Source: Bolinopsis microptera (taxonomy: Eukaryota; Ctenophora; Tentaculata; Lobata; Bolinopsidae). From it: DNA of 64,000 nt. Positions 26,301 to 39,200 of the stretch are shown piece by piece (the stretch's first letter is position 1; every line of letters begins with the position of its first letter). The stretch lies in NCBI RefSeq assembly GCF_026151205.1, contig NC_087077.1, positions 12,562,983 through 12,626,982 of the forward strand, in the 5' to 3' direction. Position numbers and translations under genes: made by a program. The notes beneath the pieces are model-generated. The model saw only the letters and a list, made by a program, of their open reading frames with translations. It searched no databases and was not told the DNA's origin.

Positions 26301-29300
26301 AATGTTTTGCACTAGAATGTAGAAATGTTCACCTAATGACTGGGAACTGTTCATAAATCGTAACCTACCGGCTACCAACTTAGTTCAAGTGCTTATAATT
26401 TCTAAAAAAATGATTGCAGTAAATTAATTAACAGAATAAGGTGATCGATTCTCCGGAAGTATCACTTCTGACGGACGTGGACTAGAGAAAAATATATCCG
26501 ACTATTCTCACACTGCACTATCCGGTTACATCTTTATTTGATCATCGTTCATCTTATCTGAATTGTAAACAGCTGGACGAAAAATAAAATTGATTTGTTT
26601 TATTTTCTAGAAGCCATTTCTCAGTGCATATTTATTTCCTTGATTTCGCTTTTAAACTGCAATATCAATTCTAAAATATAACCGGGGACTCAAGGTTCGA
26701 CCGGGATCCCGGCTTAATCTTTTCGCCAACTTGAAAGACCTTTCACTTGCGACTTAGAAAGGAGTTGGACACAGATAGATCCAGACAAGATGGTTCAGAT
26801 GGGGTACAGAGTGTGATTATTTTCGCCAGAACTCCAAGTGATTACGTCTCTGGGGCTCCAGCGTGTCCTTCAAATATCTAGTAACCTCGTTCCATACCAA
26901 GTTGTTCGGAGATCCGGGCTCGTCTGAAGTACTGCGTAGGAGTTGATCACTTGGTTCCAAGTACCTTAGGGCCAATAAATTTGGTTCACAATAAATTTGG
27001 TTACCATAATTTTGGTCACCATAATTTTATGGCTTTTCGACTTTTCGAGACCATTTTCCATTCCATTTACAACAAATTTAGTCTACCCCGTCTGAGCATT
27101 ACAGATTAAGCTGCAATGCATTACTCAGGAATTTCAATAACATCAGATCCAGAGTTTGTGACTCTGTATCACTAAAGCACTTAGTTCTTCAGTACACTGT
27201 TCAGTTTCTTTTTCGCCCTTTTTCGATTTTACCATTTCTGTCGGTACGACGTAGTTTATGTCGATATGATCCTTCAGCCGTTTCAACAGAGCATGCATTG
27301 GGATGGATCGATTAAAAATATAATGTCCAAGAGGAGCTCTAACCCTTTAAGTGCAATAGGAATTTGGTACGGTTTTGTGCAGTAGGAACGGTGATGTCAT
27401 TATATTGATTATAAAGCCCTATAAACAATGTAAGCTTTATAATATTCAATATTCATGTCATATAATTATATGCTCTACTGAAATTTTGGTCTCCTTTAAA
27501 ATTAGTCGCCGAAAAATTTAGTCTCATGAAATTTGGTTTACAACAATTAGAGTCAAAAGTTTGACTAAATTTATGGTAGACTAAATTTGTTGTTCTTAAG
27601 GAAGCTGCATCATCGTCAATCTCTCTGACTGAGTCGTCAGTATCACTGTTTCTTCCCTTTTCGATATCACTGTCCACACTGTACTCTTTCTTTGTCCGAA
27701 GCCCACTGCACCTCTCTCTTAGACTTAGAGATCAGAAACTCTTTGGCAGCTTGAGATTACTCTCTACAAGTAAAAACAGTTGCCTTGTAAGTAAATTAGA
27801 GTCGCTCTGAGAGAGTAAAACACTTATTAAAAAATCGCCAACAATTTTCATATTTTTCTGGAAAGTTTTGGGCGGTCATGAGCGTGAATAATTATGTCCG
27901 TGAAAAATTTGGTCCGTGAAAAATTTGTCCGTGACAATTATGTCCGATAAGGTATTATTTAAATACTGCACCAACACCATTATAGTTATACATTATTTAT
28001 ATACATTATATAAGATCAAAGAATATTGAAATGAAATTTTCTTAGCTATGATCCCGGTCCCAATCCTCCAATTCCGGCTTAATCCCGGTCCCGGTCGTAT
28101 TCCCGGTCCCGGTCGTATTCCCGGTCCCGGTCTTATTTCCGGTCCCAGTCTTATTCCCGGTCCCGGCTTAATCCTGGTCCCAGCACTTTTTTCCGGTCCC
28201 GGTCGCGGGCCCGGCCAAAAAAGCGGTTCCGGTCGATCCTTGACCGGGGTTATTTTCTTATTTAGGTAGCGAGGTATTAAAGCGAGGAGGTTGGGATATT
28301 CAGCATAATAATTATTGACTGATAACAGAGTATTCCCTCGTAACAAGTTATAGGGGCCTTGTTCTGTGGACCATATTATCACCTTATATGGAAGTGTTAC
28401 CAAGGTGACATGACCATATACGGTGATAAACCATGTAGCCAGAGACAGATGATTCCGGCCTGTTCGTGGTTTTCTCCATCTTAAATTTAATAAGTGACGT
28501 ACTCAAAGCAGGCCGCCATGTCAAGTTAATAAGGAAGTAGAGTTTCTAATCTAGTAGTACTGGTTACCAAAGTGGGAAAGTGAGTGGTGCTAGCCTCTGA
28601 TATATTTGTTAGTGTCACGTGGTCACGCGGTAAATCGGCCTAGTTAACTTGAGTCAGCATTCTGGATTTTAATCGGTTACTAGGTTACTACCCATGCTTG
28701 TGCTCGGTATACGTTTTACTTTGTATCTGTCATTTGCTGTCTTTCATTTCCATAACTAACAAAGGTTGTGGGTTACTTTTCGTGTTACTTTTAAAGTATT
28801 GCGGTGTTCCTGGGTTATCAGTTTTAGATCAGTCCTCTGAGATCTTTGAATCTCATATGACTTATGAGCAGTAAGATATCTCACTATATATAAAGCGAGA
28901 CGATATATATATATAATATATATATATATTTATTTATATATCCGTACCATTTTACTGACACCACGGCATAAATTTTAACACGACTTTTCGCAAAAACCGT
29001 AAAAGATATAGAACTTAAACCTTTTTGACTGGTTCAAATGCTTATGAAAAAATAAAAAATTGGCCAAGGAATAAGAATTTTAGTGCCCAAAATTTGGACC
29101 CCCAAGTGTCCTTTTTTCCTTTTTTTAACAAATATTAAAAATGTTTTAAATCTGCTCTTAAGTAGGTAAGGGTGACTAAAAGGTTGTAACTCAAAACCCA
29201 GTGAGTCCATCACATTACTTTTCCAACACATCATTGTCTGACGTCTGTTCTTTAGTGTTGTTTAAGCACTGCCACTATAATTTATCTTGATTTTAGTTTG

Positions 29301-30254
29301 AATTGAAGTGGAGTTTGACGGGTTCCTGCTAGTTAATAGAAAAGGAGGAGAGTGTTATTTTAATTTGTTTCAGGGACCACTTCCAACTGTCAACACAACA
29401 ATACAGATGTTTTTGCAGTTGCAGTTTTTTCAGATAAGAGACATCTTAAAATAATCTTAATTATTTTAAAATATTAAAATAATTCCTCATTTATTTTAGC
29501 ATATGTGTGTATACTGTACAGAATGTTTCAAAACTCGTGTCCAAATTTTGAATGGCCCTTAAAACCTAACAAATAGGTCAAACAGTTTTTTGTATGTCAT
29601 ATTTTTGTGTATCACATATTTGTACCACATATTTGTATATAATTACTGCTTTAAACATATGCTCTCTTTTCTTATACCCTCACACCAATTGACGCTAGCT
29701 ACTTGTTTTATTATCTTGTGTAACATACATAAGATACATTAGTTCTATATATTTTATTTTAATGTGATTGTCTTCTTTCTGTGCATAACCATCGTTTGTT
29801 ATCGTTACAACGTTAAACTCAACCTCTTCAGCTCTCTTACCGTGCTGCCCATTTAAATATACATTCGAATATTCCTTACGTATCATAGCATGTGACGTAA
29901 CAAACAGTTTTAAAGTATATTTTATTGTCTTGACTTAATAAATGTTTTAAAGTATACTGTTGGTTGGCTACAATACGTTTATTAAACGTATAATAGTATG
30001 TGATTTATTAAAAAGTTTTAAAATATACTGTCAAGAAATATACAAATAAAAGTGCACCTAGAAACGGTTTAAACTGTACCGAAGAACACTGTCTTAAGTG
30101 GCCAGCACCATCAGTTACCTGTAATTTGCAGAGAGAGTGTGTGTATTCTTGTCTCGCTAGTTCTGATGCTGTATGTGCTGAGTTTTGTTGCTCCTCTACA
30201 CTTTCTGTGTACGCTTTCTCTGACTTCTTAATCTCCTCAGACAGTTCGCGTACC
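17385..30254 (-). CDS. CEP112: CEP112 exons 8-18 (main coiled coil and C-terminus)
   Basis: Eleven exons, each with an AG acceptor and GT donor. Exon 8 begins in phase 2 (AG|G) exactly as exon 7 ends. The encoded peptide is continuous coiled coil, for example ELSEEIKKSEKAYTESVEEQ, RELYEAQKLQNQQSERAL and KLDVEYNKRINEEKLR. Exon 15 (282 nt) is the longest coiled-coil piece. Exon 18 gives a Pro/Arg/Asn-rich basic tail after the last coil (SRTKRNTPNRTPNK) before TAG. The 22861 acceptor of exon 11 is the last of three tandem acceptor copies; the next one upstream (22903) would add 14 in-frame codons. Confidence 0.88.
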
Positions 30255-33200
30255 CTTATTAAAGTATGAATAATGTTATAACTTTATTTATACTGAGTAA
30301 TATCAGCCGTAACTTGTAAGCAGTAGCCGGGCGTAGCCCTTCCGTCGAGAAATTAATCCCGGATGGCGGATAGAATAAGAAAAAATAGTTAATCCAGGAA
30401 TTTCATGACTTTTCTACTTTTCTAGAAACATTTACAGTCGAGTATTATTGGATCTATGTTCTTGTGAGTATGAAGTGTGAAATATGCGCCAGCGCCAAAT
30501 TGAATTGCATAATTCAATACCTTTGACTCACGAGTAATATTCCGATTCTGAGAAAAATCAGGTTCGTTTGAAAAATCCTCACTGCCCGATTTTTCGACAG
30601 CCCGTAGTTAAGATATTTAGTTATCATATATATTTACTAGTTAGAGCACTTGAGTTTAATATCATCTGTGTAAGCAAGTTATTAGTTTATGTTCCAATTA
30701 AAAACAGAGTGTTTGTAGATTTTAATTACACTACACAGTGATGTAGCATGTAACTATAGTAACGGTCACCATAACACTAGCAACGTTCACTGTAACCTTA
30801 GTAACGTTCGCTGTAACCTTAGTTACGTGAGATTATACGTAAGATGACATAGCTGCAGAAAGCACACTCAGCACTGAGTTAGTGTTTCAGGAGCTATTCA
30901 GGGCTGCTCATCCACTATGATATTTATTGTTGTGGTGTGTTCACTGTTTATTTGTAACGTTATACCTCACTCCCTCCCCACACCTGTCCATCAGTTGATT
31001 AAATCACTACATTAATAGCGCGTTAATCAAGTGCTAGCTTTTATTTGTTACAGCATCACGAGCATGTATGTTTGTGTTTATAGTTTGTTCTGTTGTGTAT
31101 TTTGGCGAGGTAAAATCTGATTAGAATTAACTGGGGAGTAGAATTACATGTATCGTGTACCGACTCTGCGCATCTATTGCGTCATACGCAATCCTAATGC
31201 GTTTTACGACACAGAAATATAATAATCGGTGTACTGCACAAATTCCGAGTGCGCTATTTACTTCCTTGTTTATACTGCAGTCAGCCAGCTCCTTTCCTTT
31301 TTGTTTGTTCAGTTTATTAAACTTAGCGTTCTTACTTTGCATTGCTTGTTGGTCAACACACACTGTCAGCTCATGCAGCTTTTGATAAACCATCCGTTGC
31401 TTCGTCTGATCCTAACATTCCTTCCCGTTCCCTTCTTCTCTAATCCCTTTCCCTCTCTTTCTCTCTATATCTCGTCCGTTCCGTCCCATCCCTTTCCCAG
31501 TCTTTCCCATCTATTCCGTCCCCTCCTCATCCCTTTCTACCATAACCCTGCCTTTTTCATCCCTTCCTTATCATTCCCATTCGTCCCTCCCTTTCCCTTC
31601 CCGCATTTCCTCATCCCATTCCCTAGCCCTATTTTTTCCCTTTCCTCCCATACCCTCCCTTTCTCATTCCTGCCCTATCTTTCATTATCTTAACTACCAC
31701 AACCAGGACGCAATGAACCAACTGTAGAGGGAACAGGAAGATCACTTTAAAATCAGAAGACGAGATCACTCAACAAACTAGTGACCACACACATTACAAT
31801 TTAGTCTAATGTTAATACGAAACTTCCAAAGTCTATCTGTCGTCTGCTACACATTAGGTAATAGGTAGTTATCATTTGTTATATAATAATCAAGTAAAGC
31901 TTTTGAATTTCGAAACGAACAATGCTTCTGTCGCGGAGTTAGTGAAATATTTCCTGAATGAGTGAAATGTTTGCAAAGTAGGTTTGCAGAGTTAGTACAG
32001 GAAAACACCGATTTTCCGCGTACTTTGGAAAGGGAAAAATTCGCGGTAAATCGGGTTTTGCGGTAAATCGGTTTAAAAATCCATAAAAGCGATAATTTTG
32101 AACGTTTAATGATACACTCAGTAATTTAATAACAGAATTCAGATCAAAATTAAAATTATTGCTGCTTTTGCATTAAGGGATCACGCGTCATGAATTTAAT
32201 CTATACATTATGAAGCGATAGGATTTCATTACATATAATACTGAATAATCATCTTCCTCTGAACGTCTAACTATCATACTGAAGTGAAAAGTGGTGGTCC
32301 AGACAATCGGGGAAACAACTGTTCAATAACTTTATCAAACTAACTATTTGAATCTTTACTTACCCTGCAGCTTGTATAAAATTTCGTATTTCAAGATAAT
32401 GGTAAAACTTTCAAATTGTTGGAAATAGTATTAGTGTCAAATTCGTCGGAAAAAGGCAAATTTTGAAGAAAAATTCGGGGGAGGGAATTACCCGCGGTAG
32501 ATCGGGGTTTTACTGTAAATGTCTGCAAAGTAAGTGAAATGTTTGCGGGTGAGTGAACCAAGAGAAATATTCCAGGATTGTTGGTGATATCAGAGGGCTC
32601 CATATTCGTGCCACCCGAACATACTGGCGGAAATTTTGTGTTTGATCTTGTAGATGTGAACGGGAGTCCGACACAGAATGGTACAGGAATTCTGGTAGCT
32701 AGAGACCCTACACACGACGGGGTGAGTTCACTAACAACATGTTTTATACTGTTTTAGGGGGCCAGGAGGAGTTAGAGGAATTATATGCTACGATGATATC
32801 CATCAGATTACAGACGAAATATATCGTTTTGTATAAATGACCATAATCAGTCTCCTTAAGGAAGAAAAACACTAACCAACTCCCAAACAATGATACCCTT
32901 CATGTCACAAGTAACTGGGTTGGTAACGTTACCGACCTTGGTTACTGATTATAGTGACTTAGATTATAGAATATTATAGTAACCTTGGTTACTGACTCTA
33001 GTAACCAAGGTAACTAAAGTTTGTGTTCCCAGCCTCCAGGAACGGTATGTGATGACGGGTTTACACATATATCTGCTACTGTTATCTGCAAAGAAATGGG
33101 CTACACCTGCGCAGAATATTGGGGAACAGGTAACGTGTTATTATTCATTTCTATCTTTCTACAACTACTGTACTGTGCGAATGAACTACAAAATGAAAAT

Positions 33201-36200
33201 GAAAGCGAAACTTTTGTAAAACATCAAATTATCATTATCAGGTACGCCGAGTCCCTACTTGGAGTCTTTGGACATAGTAATAGATAACATGCAGTGTTTA
33301 GATGTGAACCAGCCCTTCTCCAACTGCAGCTATAATTCGGACCACAACTGTGGACATAACGAGGACATAACACTAAGATGCGGTTAGTAACTCTCAGTTT
33401 CACTAAGTTACTTAGTAACCTTTGTTATGTAATTGAAATCAGTTGTTTGGTAACCGTGGTAACCTTAGTTACGCTCTGATAACCCCCTTCTGTTTCAGAT
33501 AGGTTATGTCAGTTTGATTTTAAACTAGTGGACAGTACTGGTGCACTTTCTACCAACAACTCGGGACTACTGGTCGCTACTAAATTAGGCACCGGCAAGG
33601 TGAGTTCTAAAATCCAACTCTTGTAAAACTGTCTTCCCCCCTTTCGAAACGAAAAATGCTTCTGTCGCGGAGTTAGTGAAATGTCTGCAGAATGGGTGTT
33701 TGCAGAGTTAGTACAGTAAAACCCCGATTTTCCGCGTACTTTGGAAAGGGAAAAATTCGCGGTAAATCGGGTTTTGCGGTAAATCAGTTTAAAAAATCCA
33801 TGCGATATTTTTGAAAGTTTAATGGATATAAAACATAACCTATCTGAAACAGAAGGGGGTTACTGTCTTCCCCCCTCAAAATAAATAAAAAGGTCCTTCT
33901 GTAAACTTCAGTTGAACATTTCAGAACGGGACAGTGTGTGACGATAATTTCGGTGGGGAGGCAGCACTAGTGATATGTCGGGCCATGGGCCATTCTTGTG
34001 CGGCTAGCTGGGCCAAGAGGACCGAGTGGCCCCTTCAGAGTAGCATGGACATCCTGCTGGACGATGTGACGTGCAATGTGGGAGCGCCCAACTCTAGCTT
34101 CACCGAGAGTTGCTCTTGGAAAATAGTCAACAATTGTGATCACAACGAGGATATCCATCTGTCTTGTGGTGAGTAATAATTATACTGTATAATAATCACA
34201 CGTGAATGTGCGCAGTATCACGTGCCTATATCCCTCCCTCCTCGTTACCATGACAACCACTCTCCTGCAGGTTGTATATCAGATAAGTACGAGTTCTACA
34301 CTCTAGGATCAGATGGGCAGAAGAGTGCTGACGGCAGTGGACTCCTCATAGCTAAAGAGAAAGTCTCTGGCGAAGATAAGGTTTCACATTTATCGCGATT
34401 CAAAGCAAGCCAGCAACATTTTGGCTAGAACATTGAGTGAATATCAAGTCCCGAGATTGAGTGATGCTTAGAAAGTAAATTAGTAACTATGTTAAAAGTA
34501 GTTACCAATAGTAACTAAGGTAACACTTATAACCACTAGTAACCACTAGCAACCACTAGTAACCACTAGTAACCACTAGTAACCGCTAGTAACCACTAGT
34601 AACCGCTAGTAACCACTAGTAACCGCTAGTAACCATGGTAACACTATCACTCCAGGGTAAAGAAGGCACAGTGTGCGACGACAGCTTTGCGGAAGCAGCA
34701 GCCAACACAATCTGCAAACAAATGGGATTCAGCTGCTCTGTATTCTACGAGTCAGCTGGGGAAACACCAGACGAGCCGTGGCCAGCGGTGCAAGCTAACT
34801 TCTCAGTGGTACTGGACAATGTGGAGTGTACGGAGGGTCTGTCCGGAGAGGGACACTGTAGTTACTCTATAGAGCCCAACTGTAAACACAGCGAGGATAT
34901 ATTCCTGCACTGCGGGACTGAAGATCAGTGTTCTCGAGCTGCCTTCTCCTTCTTCACGGTTGATAGGAATGGAGAGAAAACTAACAATGGATCAGGGCTG
35001 CTCATAGCTGCTAGATCTTTCCATGAAGCGGTCAGTTGTTTTCTCAAATGTGTTGAGATCTACATCTCTTTACAGCTTAGGGTCGATTTTTTAAAATAGA
35101 AAACAGCCAAAAATAGAAAGATGTTTTTACAAAAGCCCCTTTATTGGGAATTGAAATCGCTTTTATGAATGCTCGCTTTAAGAAAACATGATAATGATAT
35201 TTTACTGACATACTGTAATGTTTACCTACTACTACTACAACAAACACCCTGATAAGTACTATTTATGTTATCTAACATGCATATTTTGCAGGCGGCTGGA
35301 ACAGTATGTGATGACAATTTCAACAGCATCTCCGCTACTCTGATCTGTAAGGAGATGGGCTACGAATGCAGTGTAGGCTGGCATGCGGGAGCTAACTGGG
35401 ACCAACAGAACCTTTATGATATTGCACTTGATAATATCCTGTGTGGCAGCGCCAACAGAACGTTTGCGGACTGTAAGTACGATACCCAACACAACTGTGG
35501 CCACTCTGAGGACATATTCTTGTCGTGTGCGTATGACTGCACTTACAACTTTTATCTTGTGGATGATGCTGGTGCAAAGACTACAACTGGAACTGGACTG
35601 CTTGTCGCTTCAAGAAGTCTCACTCATGAGGTTTTTATTTCACTTCCTTTATACACTTAAAGGCTAGGGGGGAGCGTAGTTGAGTCGTTTAAGCAACCTA
35701 AGATTCCCCCTTAAAATAAGGGCATCCTATAACAACTGAAAAATAGCAGTATGTTCAAAATGGTGTCTAGAAGCTTATTGAATAACGAGTAACGTTTCAG
35801 AACGGTACAGTGTGTGACGACAGCTTCACTGATATCTCCGCTTCTGTTATCTGTAAAGAGATGGGATTCGCTTGCTCTGCCTACTGGAATGCTGGGGTGA
35901 GCACACTAAATTTTACTTTTAATTTTACTTTCACTTTCACTTTGGCGTCCAAGCGTTCACTTGCATGTCTAGTGTTGGAAACTAAACTGGTCACTATTCA
36001 GGGGGAAACAGAATTACAAACGAGTATGAACATGACTATAATGTTGGACAATGTGAAGTGTGTCGACGATACCCTCAACTTTCTAAACTGCAGTTTCAGC
36101 TCGGGTGGACACAACTGCAACCACAGAGAGGACGTGCACCTCGTTTGTTGTAAGTAGGCCCTCGTCTATCCTCCAAATAAAACAGGAAAACATTGACAAT

Positions 36201-39200
36201 ATTCAAGTATCAAATGTTAAAATTTAGCGCAATGTTAAATTGTAGCCAAATGTTACAAATTTAATCTCTTCAGCTGAGAATTGCGAGAAGGAGACAATAT
36301 CGTTTTCTTTGGCAAACAGTGCAGGAGAGGACGCAACAGAAACCGGGTCAGGACTACTGCTTGCTTCCAGAGACATAGCAGACTCTATTCAAGTGGTAAG
36401 TCTTTCCATGGAACAGAGTACGGCCCATTAATCTGATTTAAACAATTCACCTATTCAAAATGGTGGCTTTTCAAGTGGACCAACCTATAAGTAGGAAGTA
36501 ACAGGGGCTATTAAGTATGAGAGTCTTCGTCGTAATCAAAAAGCCCCGAATTATTATTTCAGAAAGGGACAGTGTGTGATGATGAGTTCTCCCTTATAGC
36601 GGGTAATGTGATTTGTAAGGCGATGAACTTCGATTGCGCTCAGTCCTTCCACAGGTAAGATCATTGAGTGTTTTATTTTCAGTGTTCAAATAATATATCA
36701 AATTCATGTTATTATTTTAAAGTTCAGAAATTAAGTTTGATCTAGCGTAATTATTTAATGTGTTGTTCAGTTGTTGTTATGTTATTCTTGTGATTTTTGT
36801 CAGTAATATTGGCGTTTTCATTACTAATTATCAATATTATTTAAATACCGGTTCCACACAGCGGTGAACAATGGGAGGAGTTACAGGGAGGATTTAACAT
36901 AGTCCTAGATAACGTAATCTGTAGTAACGGGGAGAACTTGACCTTCGCTGAGAACTGCACTTACAGTGTCAGTCACAATTGTGGCCACTCTGAGGATGTG
37001 TTTCTTACCTGCGCCAGCGGTCAGTTATAGTTGTTTCTGGACCATGCGATGACATCGTTCAGTCAAATTATAGAACTTAGCACGATGATAATAATATGAG
37101 GGATGTAGATAAACTGTTGTTGCTGTTTTTTCCTTCTAAATATCTAATCATATCTTGTTATCAGGAGATGATTGCTCCATCACTAAAGCTACGAAGTTTT
37201 CTCTCGTTACAAGCACCGGAGCACCATCCACATCAGGATCAGGGCTTCTCATAGCAACTACTGTACAAACCGTAAGTACTAAGTAATCATTGCAACTACT
37301 GTACAAACCGTAAGTACTAATTAATCATTGCAACTACTGTACAAACCGTAAGTAATCATTGCAACTACTGTACAAACCGTAAGTACTAATTAATCATTGC
37401 AACTACTGTACAAACCGTAGGTACTAAGTAATCATTGCAACTACTGTACAAACCGTAAGTACTAAGTAATCATTGCAACTACTGTACAAACCGTAAGTAT
37501 TAAGTAATCATTGCAACTACTGTACAAACCGTAAGTATTAAGTAATCATTGCAACTACTGTACAAACCGTAAGTACTAATTAATCATTGCAACTACTGCA
37601 CAAACCGTAGGTACTAAGTAATCATTGCAACTACTGTACAAACCGTAAGTACTAAGTAAACATTGCAACTACTGTACAAACCGTAAGTACTAAGTAATCA
37701 TTGCAACTACTGTACAAACCGTAAGTACTAAGTAAACATTGCAACTACTGTACAAACCGTAAGTACTAAGTAAACATTGCAACTACTGTACAAACCGTAG
37801 GTACTAAGTAATCATTGCAACTACTGTACAAACCGTAAGTAATAAGTAATCATTGCAACTACTGTACAAACCGTAAGTACTAAGTAATCATTGCAACTAC
37901 TGTCCAAACCGTAAGTACTAAGTAATCATTGCAACTACTGTACAAACCGTAAGTACTAAGTAAACATTGCAACTACTGTACAAACCGTAAGTACTAAGTA
38001 ATCATTGCAACTACTGTACAAACCGTAAGTAATAAGTAATCATTGCAACTACTGTACAAACCGTAAGTACTAAGTAATCATTGCAACTACTGTCCAAACC
38101 GTAAGTACTAAGTAATCATTGCAACTACTGTACAAACCGTACGTAATGATTTAAAAGTAAGCTTAAGTAGAATATATACTACGTTTTTTAGGAAGAAAAG
38201 TAGCACGATAAACCAACTTTACTTTATTTGGTAACCTTGTGTGATCTTGTAAACTCCACTTCCTAAAACCCCTCCCCTCCTAGACTGGAACAGTGTGTGA
38301 TGATAGGTGGTCTGATGTAAGCGCGGCAGCAGTATGCTCCGAGATGGGCTACCCGTGCGCGCTGTCCTGGACCTCCGGTGACTCCTCGTGGGAGATCCAG
38401 AACAGTTACACCATAGCCATGGACAACCTGTACTGCGAGTCAGATAACTTTACCACGTGCACATTTGATCTGGCGCACAACTGCGGTCATACGGAGGACG
38501 TGTTCCTGACATGTTCCCACAAGTGTTTGACTAGCGGGGCGGTGATCAGTGCCCAACTTGTGGATAATGAGGGAATGCTCTCTACTACTGGCCAGGGTCT
38601 ACTTCTGGTCACTTCCAAAGGCGACGACATAGTAAGTTATCTTATCTTTTACTGAATACTTTTTGTTACTTATTCCCTTAAATATTTTGCTAAAAACACA
38701 GTCCACTAGCTGAATTCTGAAAGCTAAAATTTATTAATTCCTTCAGGCAGATACAGTTTGTAACAAAGGGTTCGAAATGGTGGACGGGATGGCGTTCTGC
38801 AGAACAATGGGATACTCATGTGCACTAGCAGTAAGTAGCGCTGAGCAAGATGCCACTGATCCGTGGGCTATACAGAGCACATACGACATCATGATGTCTG
38901 ATGTGGAGTGCCAAGAGGGGGCCAAAAACCTTACTGCATGTAACTACAACTTGGTCCACGACTGTGACCATATTAACGACGTATACCTGACATGTGGCGG
39001 AGTACAGAATATAGCACGTGTAGGGGTGGCTAGTCAGAGTGGCACTCATTTAGATGCAGGAGCTTGGAAAGCTATAGACGGCAACACTCTCGGCAGCTAC
39101 TTTACGTAAGAAACACATTAACTTCACTTAAATCTTATTCATCAACTATTATGACTTTACAATTTACAAATGTGTTATTTCTCGACTTTTATCATCTAGC

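Larger units (their letters stand above)
25651..30118. other. CEP112 intron, 4.5 kb, with low-complexity repeats
   Basis: No further exon or gene found; exon 8 and exon 9 join in phase 0. Contents are AATTTGGT-rich degenerate stretches (26976-27060, 27478-27595, 27886-27945), the CCCGGT minisatellite (28060-28250) and an AT microsatellite (28893-28942). Confidence 0.5.
30255..32575. other. Start of the 25-kb CEP112 intron 7, upstream of the nested receptor gene
   Basis: It holds a GTAAC/GTTAC-rich stretch (30750-30830), a pyrimidine-rich tract (31415-31690) and the MITE at 31998-32515. The receptor's promoter and signal-peptide exon should lie here, but I could not place them with confidence. 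Confidence 0.5.

Noticed and set aside
28048-28403. Pro/Gly-rich open frames on both strands
   Set aside because: They are produced by the 18-bp GC-rich repeat, whose length is a multiple of three.
30917-30953. Candidate signal-peptide exon for the receptor (MIFIVVVCSLFI with a GTAACG donor, phase 1)
   Set aside because: The phase fits, but joining to either plausible first acceptor (32576 or 32594) creates TGA or TAG at the junction. It could only work with an unseen intermediate exon.
31229-31693. 154-codon Pro/Ser/Phe-rich plus-strand frame
   Set aside because: It runs through a polypyrimidine tract; the composition explains the lack of stops.
37254-38141. CRISPR-like regular array
   Set aside because: Whole units repeat without unique spacers, the first unit is an exon-intron junction and the DNA is animal nuclear sequence: a minisatellite.
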